Made by a program: the position numbers and the translations under genes
The notes under the pieces: generated by a model
Seen by the model: only the letters and a program-made list of their open reading frames with translations
The model's database searches: none
What the model was told of the DNA's origin: nothing
Assembly: GCA_020072905.1 (NCBI GenBank)
Contig: JAIQGB010000102.1
Location: 1 to 11,129 of the forward strand
DNA: 11,129 nucleotides
Source of the DNA: Terriglobia bacterium
Lineage (GTDB): Bacteria; Acidobacteriota; Terriglobia; UBA7540
Direction of reading: 5' to 3'
In this document: positions 6,876 through 11,129 of the stretch, piece by piece
Layout: each line of letters starts with the position of its first letter
Position numbering within the stretch: position 1 is the first letter of the stretch

Positions 6876-7568
6876 ATGCGACGGATTCTCATCACGACAC
6901 TTCTCATCTTGTGCTTTGTCGCACCTCTCTGGGCTGCGAGCAAGGAGGATGAGCGGCTGGAAAATGCTGCCACAGTGCTGGATGAGGTTCTGAACATCCC
7001 CGACGGCATTCCGCAGGAACTCCTCGACAAGGCCGAGTGCGTGGTCGTAATCCCGTCGGTCAAGAAATTGGCCATGGGCTTCGGAGGCAGCTACGGGCGA
7101 GGTGCCATGGTGTGCCGTGGCGGAGCGAACTTCGCCGGGCCGTGGGGCCCGCCGGTGATGATGGCGTTGGAAGGCGGGAGCTTCGGAATTCAACTGGGCG
7201 GGACGGCCACCGATTTCGTCCTCCTCATCATGAACCCGGGCGGCGTCGATTCGCTGCTCAGCAGTAAAGTAAAATTGGGTGCGGATGCTTCCGCGGCTGC
7301 AGGACCCAAAGGACGTACGGCCAGCGCGGAGACCGACGCCTGGATGACCGCCGAAATTCTCAGCTATTCCCGCGCCAAGGGTTTGTTCGCGGGTGTCTCG
7401 CTCGAAGGCTCGACCCTGCGCCCTGACGGCGACGCCAACATCGAGCTCTATCAACGCGCGATGGATCCGCGGGACATCGTCCGATCAAAGGAAGTAAAAG
7501 TTCCCCGCGCTGGCGTGCGTTTGGTGAACCGCCTCCAGAAAGCCTCTCCGCATAACTACTCCGGATAG
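6876..7568 (+). CDS. SYLF (Ysc84-type) lipid-binding domain protein, secreted
   Basis: This is a 230-residue protein. Residues 1-20 are a signal peptide (MRRILI, hydrophobic core, APLWA). The rest is one SYLF domain: a helical start (DERLENAATVLDEVLNIPDGIPQ), VVVIPSVKKLAMGFGGSYGRGAMVCR at about 57-81, FAGPWGPP at 86-93, the glycine-rich GGSFGIQLGGTATDFVLLIMN at 100-120, and the YSRAKGLFAGVSLEGSTL close at 164-181. Family members bind phosphoinositides or other lipids in eukaryotes; the bacterial role, probably at the envelope, is unsettled. The ATG at 6876 follows GGAGG six bases upstream. It sits next to a BON remnant, another envelope lipid-binding family. Confidence 0.9.
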   Translation: MRRILITTLLILCFVAPLWAASKEDERLENAATVLDEVLNIPDGIPQELLDKAECVVVIPSVKKLAMGFGGSYGRGAMVCRGGANFAGPWGPPVMMALEGGSFGIQLGGTATDFVLLIMNPGGVDSLLSSKVKLGADASAAAGPKGRTASAETDAWMTAEILSYSRAKGLFAGVSLEGSTLRPDGDANIELYQRAMDPRDIVRSKEVKVPRAGVRLVNRLQKASPHNYSG

Positions 7569-7656
7569 GACACGGGATCGTGGCGTGGGCTGACACAGAC
7601 ACCCTGCCGCGCCCCTTTGGTGTCCCCCCGGATATCCCAAGGTGATTGGGGCTTTC

Positions 7657-7671
7657 GGGGTCGCCGACCCC
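7657..7671. terminator. Short perfect hairpin between converging genes
   Basis: GGGGTC, a three-base loop GCC, then GACCCC form a perfect 6-bp stem. It lies about 90 bases after the SYLF stop and 64 bases beyond the stop of the opposite-strand mscS remnant, a natural place for a shared terminator. There is no T-run on either side, so the call is weak. A second imperfect hairpin at 7687-7708, followed by a pyrimidine-rich stretch, is an alternative for the plus strand. Confidence 0.3.
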
Positions 7672-7734
7672 ATCATCAAGCCGGCCCGCAGGGGCGAAAT
7701 CCCTTGCGCTCTCTTCTCTGATTTCAGGGACTCG

Positions 7735-8004
7735 CTATTTCTCCGTTCCCGGAGCAGTGGGCAGCGGCCCGAGCCGTTTCAGGACTCCCGGCGGAACGTC
7801 CAGGGTGCGAATGGGCCACGGAATGACGATTCCTTCCTGCTGATAGCGCGCGTGCAGGCGCTTGACGAATTCGTGCTTCATCAGGTAGTTGTCCACGAAT
7901 TCGTGCGCGCGCATGATGAACGAGAAGTTGATGCTGGAGCTGTCGAAGGTGTGGTAGGGGATGAACGGCTCGAATTCGGGCACGGGGCCCTGGACGGTCT
8001 TTTG
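7735..8004 (-). pseudogene. mscS-family mechanosensitive channel, C-terminal remnant
   Basis: On the minus strand about 88 residues match the cytoplasmic C-terminal alpha/beta domain of MscS channels: PVPEFEPFIPYHTFDSSSIN, then MRAHEFVDNYLMKHEFVKRL, HARYQQEGIVIPWPIRTLD, and a short tail to the TAG at 7735. All membrane helices, the pore helix and the beta domain are missing. The match ends near 8004, and the promoter of tRNA-Arg begins at 8011, so the junction falls right at the tRNA transcription unit. This looks like a gene cut by recombination at the tRNA. Confidence 0.72.
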
Positions 8005-8010
8005 ACGGCC

Positions 8011-8039
8011 TTGACCGTACGACTGTCGCGGGTTAGACT
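8011..8039 (+). promoter_or_regulatory. Promoter of tRNA-Arg(CCG)
   Basis: TTGACC (8011-8016) and TAGACT (8034-8039) are separated by exactly 17 bases, with five and four consensus matches. The predicted start is near 8046, about five bases before the mature tRNA 5' end. Confidence 0.6.
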
Positions 8040-8050
8040 TCAAGAGACGT

Positions 8051-8127
8051 GCGCCTGTAGCTCAGATGGATAGAGCGGTTGCCTCCGGAGCAACAGGTCG
8101 CAGGTTCGAATCCTGCCAGGCGTACCA
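8051..8127 (+). tRNA. tRNA-Arg, anticodon CCG
   Basis: A full cloverleaf folds by eye: acceptor GCGCCTG/CAGGCGT (first pair G-U), D stem GCTC/GAGC, anticodon stem GTTGC/GCAAC with loop CTCCGGA (anticodon CCG, reading CGG), five-base variable loop, T stem GCAGG/CCTGC with loop TTCGAAT, discriminator A and an encoded CCA. The gene has its own promoter. It is flanked by an MscS remnant on the 5' side and a recombinase remnant on the 3' side. Confidence 0.95.
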
Positions 8128-8186
8128 TTTACCTTCCACGGGTTGGCTCCGGTTCGGCATATTCGGTAGGTACAAACTCGCACGAA

Positions 8187-8312
8187 TCACATTCGCCATA
8201 GAACATCCCCCAGCTTAGAGGCTGCCTCTCTGTTCGCTGGCGCGACAGGCTTGGTATAGACGTTCATCATGGTTTGAATATCGGCGCGCCTTAGCAGTTC
8301 CTTCTGTACGAC
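8187..8312 (-). pseudogene. Tyrosine recombinase (phage-type integrase), C-terminal remnant
   Basis: The last 41 codons of an integrase survive: VVQKELLRRADIQTMMNVYT, with the nucleophilic Tyr codon at 8256-8258, then KPVAPANREAASKLGDVLWR and a TGA at 8187. This matches the usual end of such enzymes (ELLRHADIQTTMNVYT). The box-III His normally seen in LLRH is Arg here, and everything upstream, including the catalytic Arg-Lys-His-x-x-Arg parts, is gone beyond about 8312. The fragment starts 60 bases after the tRNA-Arg 3' end, the classic location of an integrase at a tRNA attachment site. It cannot be active. Confidence 0.72.
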
Positions 8313-8368
8313 GGGCCCTTCGGCGGAAGCAAGGAAAGAGACAGAGTCGATCCCCCGCCTACGCCAAA

Positions 8369-8776
8369 GTGCCGAGTCCATCGACGCCAAAGCTCTCTCG
8401 CCAAGAGGTTCTGAAGATCTTCCGCAGGATCCCGCACGCTGAGGAGCAAACAGAAGCGGTCAGCGGGGAATACGAGGAGTACCAGAAGCAACTTCGCAAG
8501 ACCGCACCAAAATCCACTTCCAAGGATTACTCTTCCGAAGTCACCCTGGATCTCGCGGACGAGGATCCTTTCTTCCGCATTGCGGGCTATAAGCGGTTCG
8601 AGGAAAGCGCCATTGTCACCATGACGGGAGATGAACGGTCCGTGGTCCGAGAAGCCCGGCGGAAGGCCGTAGTGGGCGTCTCGGATGAGACATTGTACGC
8701 GTGTTTCGCGTATACCCGGATCATCCTCGGGTTGATTAATCGCCTTGACCTCGACAGGAAATTCAGGAAACATTGA
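8369..8776 (+). CDS. Unrecognised 135-residue protein beside the tRNA scar
   Basis: I do not recognise this protein. It is charged and soluble-looking, with no signal peptide or membrane helix. There is an acidic, helix-prone N-terminal half (FRRIPHAEEQTEAVSGEYEE) and a C-terminal half containing ADEDPFFRIAGYKRFEES, then VREARRKAVVGVSDETLYAC and a last helix IILGLINRLDLDRKFRKH. The GTG at 8369 has no visible ribosome binding site and the frame stays open upstream to at least 8249, so the start is uncertain. The opposite strand is also open here, but its translation looks less protein-like. Its place beside an integrase remnant suggests leftover cargo of an integrative element (inference). Confidence 0.45.
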   Translation: MPSPSTPKLSRQEVLKIFRRIPHAEEQTEAVSGEYEEYQKQLRKTAPKSTSKDYSSEVTLDLADEDPFFRIAGYKRFEESAIVTMTGDERSVVREARRKAVVGVSDETLYACFAYTRIILGLINRLDLDRKFRKH

Positions 8777-8851
8777 TTCCTTTCGCTGCCCTCATCGCTG
8801 AGCTGCAGATGCTCTGCCCTGCGGAGCAGGAGACGACTTCAGGACTCCAAG

Positions 8852-9826
8852 GTGACATCCACAAAGGAAATCCTGGCGGGCATTGACATCGGCGGGACGA
8901 AGACGGCGGTGTTGATTTCCGCCCAGCCGCCGGAGGCCATCACCCGTGTGGAGTTCCCCACTCGTCCGGCAAAGGGCCCGCAACACGCCATCGGACTCAT
9001 CAAGAAATCGCTGCACGAAATGCTCGCGGCGCAGGGACTGACCGCCGCTTCGATAATCCGACTTGGCGTCAGTTGCGGCGGGCCGCTCGACCGCGTCAAG
9101 GGCCTCATCCAATCGCCCCCCAATTTGCCTACCTGGGACGATGTTCCGCTCAAGGCGATCCTCGAGGAAGAGTTCCAAGTCGAATGCCTCATCGAAAACG
9201 ACGCCAACGCCGGCGCCGTCGCTGAACACCGGTTTGGCGCCGGCCAGGGTTGCCAGAACATCGTGTTCCTCACCATGGGCACGGGACTCGGTGCCGGCAT
9301 CATCGCGGATGGCAGGCTCTATCGTGGCACGATTGATCTGGCGGGCGAAATCGGCCACGTGCGCCTGACGCGCTCGGGGCCCATCGGCCATAACAAGGCC
9401 GGCTCGGCAGAAGGCTGGGCAAGCGGCGGAGGGATGGCACAACTCGCCGCGCAGAGCGTCGCGGAAGCCCAGCGCAAAGACAAGAAAACGCTGCTTGCGG
9501 AGCACGTGCGCACGGGCAAGCCCATCAGCGCGCGCGAGGTGGGCGCCGCGGCGCGCAAAGGTGACGCCGTGGCGATCGAGATTCTTCGCTCGACCGGCGA
9601 GCGCTTGGGCGAAGTGCTGGCGATTCTTGTTGACGTGCTGAACCCGGAGCGGATTGTCCTCGGCGGACTGGCGATGCGGCTGGGAGACTTGCTGCTCGAC
9701 CCCGCGCGACGGGTGATGCGCCGCGAAGCGCTGGCACAGTCAGCGAGGGTCTGCGCGGTTGTGCCGGCAGCGCTCGGAGAATCGATCGGGGACGTCGCCG
9801 CGCTCGCGGTAGCGATGGGGATCTAA
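8852..9826 (+). CDS. ROK-family sugar kinase, zinc-cysteine-less subgroup
   Basis: This 324-residue cytoplasmic protein has the actin/hexokinase fold and probably phosphorylates a hexose with ATP. GIDIGGTKTAV at 10-20 is the phosphate-1 loop, ENDANAGAVAEHRFGAG at 115-131 holds the catalytic Asp117, MGTGLGAGI at 142-150 is the phosphate-2 loop, and GEIGH at 165-169 contains the conserved substrate Glu and His. The C-terminal LNPERIVLGGLAM at about 263-275 and the GDVAALA close are typical. The segment after GEIGH, GPIGHNKAGSAEGWASG at 177-193, replaces the usual CxCGxxGCxE zinc site with non-Cys residues, so the exact sugar cannot be read. A repressor role is excluded by the absence of an N-terminal helix-turn-helix. 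The GTG at 8852 has AGGA seven bases upstream; the preceding ORF ends 75 bases before. Confidence 0.9.
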   Translation: MTSTKEILAGIDIGGTKTAVLISAQPPEAITRVEFPTRPAKGPQHAIGLIKKSLHEMLAAQGLTAASIIRLGVSCGGPLDRVKGLIQSPPNLPTWDDVPLKAILEEEFQVECLIENDANAGAVAEHRFGAGQGCQNIVFLTMGTGLGAGIIADGRLYRGTIDLAGEIGHVRLTRSGPIGHNKAGSAEGWASGGGMAQLAAQSVAEAQRKDKKTLLAEHVRTGKPISAREVGAAARKGDAVAIEILRSTGERLGEVLAILVDVLNPERIVLGGLAMRLGDLLLDPARRVMRREALAQSARVCAVVPAALGESIGDVAALAVAMGI

Positions 9827-9963
9827 GGGCGTTTGGAACGGCGGCTTCCCGCGTCGCCCCGGGGCTGCCGTGCGGCGAGCAACGTAATACGGACGGAGAG
9901 AAAAACCGTTAGACCTCATGATGTGTCTCAACAATTCCAGCTTTCGAAATCCGACTCGCGCGC
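9827..9963. other. Intergenic stretch after the ROK kinase gene
   Basis: Together with 10045-10205 this is a 379-base space between the ROK gene and the PEGA gene, holding only the possible small membrane ORF and two hairpins described separately. I see no further gene, tRNA or promoter. A GC-rich inverted repeat around 10135-10152 (GGGGCC, four-base loop, GGCCCC) lies 50-70 bases past the stop of the minus-strand PEGA gene and lacks a T-run. Confidence 0.4.
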
Positions 9964-10044
9964 TCAGCGCTTGGAAATGAAGCCAGCCGCGAGCGCGCAA
10001 ACAATGACCACCAGAAACAAAATGAAGACCGCCTTGAAAAGCAT
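9964..10044 (-). CDS. Possible 26-residue single-pass membrane peptide
   Basis: The minus strand encodes a 26-residue frame that reads as a clean membrane miniprotein: MLFKA, an uninterrupted hydrophobic helix FILFLVVIVCALAAGF from residue 7 to 22, then a basic ISKR tail and TGA. A weak AGG lies seven bases before the ATG and a better GGAGTGG lies further up, inside a hairpin. The length, single helix and Lys/Arg end resemble known small membrane proteins, but so short a frame can arise by chance in any sequence. No family is recognised. It lies between two genes, 161 bases downstream of the PEGA gene on the same strand. Confidence 0.42.
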   Translation of the reverse strand: MLFKAVFILFLVVIVCALAAGFISKR

Positions 10045-10059
10045 GGGGAACCTGTGACC

Positions 10060-10094
10060 ACTCCTTCCACCCCACACCAAGGCGTGGAAGGGGT
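10060..10094 (-). promoter_or_regulatory. Stable hairpin in the leader of the small membrane ORF
   Basis: An 11-bp stem (one G-T pair) closes a 13-base loop: the arms are 10060-10070 and 10084-10094, with a perfect 8-bp core CCTTCCAC/GTGGAAGG. On the minus strand it ends 15 bases before the ATG at 10044 and holds the GGAGTGG purine stretch. The minus-strand segment CCACGCC-TT-GGTGTGG can form a competing smaller hairpin. No T-run follows, so a terminator is unlikely; a structural leader or mRNA-processing site is possible. Confidence 0.35.
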
Positions 10095-10205
10095 AGAGAG
10101 GCACCGCGCTGCCGCTTCAACACTTGCGGGCGCTGGGGCCGGAGGGCCCCGGCCAGGCGTCAGAGGAATCGGCGCTGCGCGTGAGAGGTCGAATCCGCGT
10201 TCCGA

Positions 10206-10709
10206 CTAGAACTTTGGCAGGGTGATACTGGATTTGTATTTCTCGTCGAGCTCCGCCTTCACCGACGTAGACTCAATCTTGTTCACCGAGATTTCCGTCT
10301 CCCAAGGAACGTAGTCAGGATGCGTCAGCTCGATCACGTGCTTCCCCTCGGGGATCTTGAGATCTGCCGGCGTGTAGGCCACCGGTTTTCCGTCCACCGC
10401 CACGGCAGCCTTTTCGGGAACGGACTCGATGTGGATCGACCCGCCGGCCTGTGCGCCCTTTTCCTCCATCTTCTTGCGATTCTCGTCCATGATGACGGGA
10501 AGCGGCTTGGCCGTACTGGTCGTCCCGGTGCGGCCCTGGATCTTCATGGCGAGTTGCTTGCCTCGGCTATCAGTGAGTGGCCGCATTTTCGCACCGATCG
10601 CGGCCGATTTGCTGGCCGCCATGCCGTACCCCACGGCCGCCTGCGCCCAAGCGGCGGGGGGCAGCGCCCCCAACAGAAACGCCGCCATGAGGAAGGTCCA
10701 TCGTTTCAT
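10206..10709 (-). CDS. Secreted PEGA-domain protein
   Basis: This is a 167-residue protein. A signal peptide covers 1-22 (MKRW, hydrophobic core, PPAAWA). A polar linker follows, then a PEGA domain at about 90-155: GSIHIESVPEKAAVAVDGKP, TPADLKIPEGKHVIELTHPD, ending VPWETEISVNKIESTSVKAEL. PEGA domains are short beta-sandwich modules of envelope or surface proteins, and PEGK at 120-123 is the namesake turn. No enzymatic part is present, so a structural or binding role outside the inner membrane is inferred. The ATG at 10709 has AGGAG six bases upstream; an ATG two codons earlier directly abuts that site and is unlikely. It is probably monocistronic with its own promoter at 10754-10782. Confidence 0.82.
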   Translation of the reverse strand: MKRWTFLMAAFLLGALPPAAWAQAAVGYGMAASKSAAIGAKMRPLTDSRGKQLAMKIQGRTGTTSTAKPLPVIMDENRKKMEEKGAQAGGSIHIESVPEKAAVAVDGKPVAYTPADLKIPEGKHVIELTHPDYVPWETEISVNKIESTSVKAELDEKYKSSITLPKF

Positions 10710-10753
10710 AATCATCTCCTCGCGGATAGCGTCGTACCTCACGCCCTCAATCC

Positions 10754-10782
10754 ATTAACTCTCCGCGGCCCGACGAAGTCAA
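10754..10782 (-). promoter_or_regulatory. Promoter of the PEGA-domain gene
   Basis: On the minus strand TTGACT (10777-10782) and GTTAAT (10754-10759) are separated by 17 bases, matching consensus at five and four positions. Transcription would start near 10747, about 38 bases before the ATG. It stands back to back with the tRNA-Arg(TCT) promoter. Confidence 0.55.
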
Positions 10783-10802
10783 GGCCGAATCGCTGCGCCG
10801 GT

Positions 10803-10831
10803 TTGACTGCCCCGCCCGGCGCGGCTATCAT
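10803..10831 (+). promoter_or_regulatory. Promoter of tRNA-Arg(TCT)
   Basis: TTGACT (10803-10808) and TATCAT (10826-10831) are separated by exactly 17 bases and each match consensus at five of six positions. The predicted start is near 10838, eight bases before the mature tRNA, a normal layout for a stable RNA gene. Confidence 0.75.
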
Positions 10832-10845
10832 GCTCGAAGAGCCTC

Positions 10846-10922
10846 GGGCGTGTAGCTCAGGAGGATAGAGCATCGGATTTCTAATCCGAGGGTCGGGGGT
10901 TCGAGTCCCTCCACGCCTGCCA
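10846..10922 (+). tRNA. tRNA-Arg, anticodon TCT
   Basis: A full cloverleaf is visible: acceptor GGGCGTG/CACGCCT (first pair G-U), D stem GCTC/GAGC, anticodon stem TCGGA/TCCGA with loop TTTCTAA (anticodon TCT, reading AGA), five-base variable loop, T stem GGGGG/CCCTC with loop TTCGAGT, discriminator G and encoded CCA. No integrase or gene fragment abuts it, in contrast to tRNA-Arg(CCG). Confidence 0.95.
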
Positions 10923-11022
10923 ATCACTTGCCGAATCGCCTCCCACTACGTCGAACCCTGTCGTGGCGAGTCTCCGCTCGTAACTGATGGGGTGTAGGTG
11001 ATCGTCAAAATCGCTCGGGCTG

Positions 11023-11129
11023 TCAGCCATAAAGGGGCAGGCCGTCGGTCTCGACGTCAAACATCTCGACCTGGCCGAATTCGAACTCCGTGACGTAGAG
11101 CTTTTTCTGGCCGGGCAGTCCGAACGCGC
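11023..11129 (-). CDS. SMP-30/gluconolactonase-like beta-propeller protein, C-terminal end (cut by right window edge)
   Basis: The last 34 codons and the TGA stop are in the window. The residues AFGLPGQKKLYVTEFEFG, followed by QVEMFDVETDGLPLYG, match the last blade of the SMP-30/gluconolactonase/LRE-like family, where a GxxxKTLYVTE-x-x-x-G-x-x-x-x-x-D-V pattern ending in GLPLYG is common. Such enzymes hydrolyse sugar lactones or act as calcium-dependent esterases. The metal-binding residues lie outside the window, so activity cannot be judged. The downstream 100 bases to the tRNA contain no clear terminator. Confidence 0.65.
   Translation of the reverse strand, partial: AFGLPGQKKLYVTEFEFGQVEMFDVETDGLPLYG

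Noticed and set aside
8128..8186. Search for a second copy of the tRNA-Arg 3' end (attachment site repeat)
   Set aside because: No repeat of the T-arm or acceptor end of tRNA-Arg(CCG) was visible to the right of the tRNA within the window; the only similar sequence belongs to the complete tRNA-Arg(TCT).
8291..8773. Minus-strand open frame opposite the orphan 135-residue protein
   Set aside because: It has a less protein-like composition than the plus-strand frame and its start overlaps the end of that gene. It could in principle be upstream integrase sequence, but it carries no integrase motifs.
8808..8830. Small hairpin GCTCTGC/GCGGAGC before the ROK gene
   Set aside because: The stem is short with a mismatch-type pair and no T-run; it is not strong enough to call a terminator or regulatory element.
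10923..11022. Possible terminator between the right-edge gene and tRNA-Arg(TCT)
   Set aside because: Only a four-base CGAG/CTCG inverted repeat is visible and there is no T-run; too weak to list.

Overview
The window looks like a chromosomal stretch of a GC-rich soil-type bacterium, most likely an Acidobacteriota member. This is inference from gene families (DUF5107-like, PEGA and TPR secreted proteins, SYLF, BON, an unfused korDABC cluster), not from a marker gene. Genes are short-spaced, with several clear sigma70-type promoters and Shine-Dalgarno sites.

Left part, all minus strand (reading right to left): a membrane-anchored OB-fold protein with a probable TTG start (2661-3095), a secreted TPR-repeat protein 25 bases downstream (1244-2635), a class II-like polyphosphate kinase 2 with its own candidate promoter (346-1059), and the first 57 codons of a secreted DUF5107-like protein that runs off the left edge (1-171). 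Divergent from these, after a 416-base intergenic region that carries a perfect 16-bp palindrome resembling an FNR/CRP-family operator, lies the plus-strand operon korD-korA-korB-korC (3512-6372). It encodes a four-subunit 2-oxoglutarate:ferredoxin oxidoreductase, and all three gene junctions overlap (11, 4 and 4 bases).

Middle part: a BON-domain remnant whose first half is lost (6504-6818), a secreted SYLF (Ysc84) lipid-binding protein (6876-7568), then a scarred locus around tRNA-Arg(CCG) (8051-8127). On one side of the tRNA is only the C-terminal end of an MscS channel. On the other, just after the tRNA 3' end, is only the C-terminal end of a tyrosine recombinase. This is best read as the footprint of an old tRNA-targeted integrative element. 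An unrecognised 135-residue reading frame (8369-8776) sits beside it.

Right part: a ROK-family sugar kinase lacking the usual zinc cysteines (8852-9826), a possible 26-residue membrane peptide with a hairpin in its leader (9964-10044, minus), a secreted PEGA-domain protein with a good promoter (10206-10709, minus), tRNA-Arg(TCT) with a near-consensus promoter (10846-10922), and the last 34 codons of an SMP-30/gluconolactonase-like beta-propeller protein cut by the right edge (11023-11129, minus).

I see no CRISPR array, no intact mobile element, and no gene cluster that clearly forms a new system. The points most worth a second look are the tRNA-Arg scar, the palindrome upstream of kor, and the small membrane ORF.
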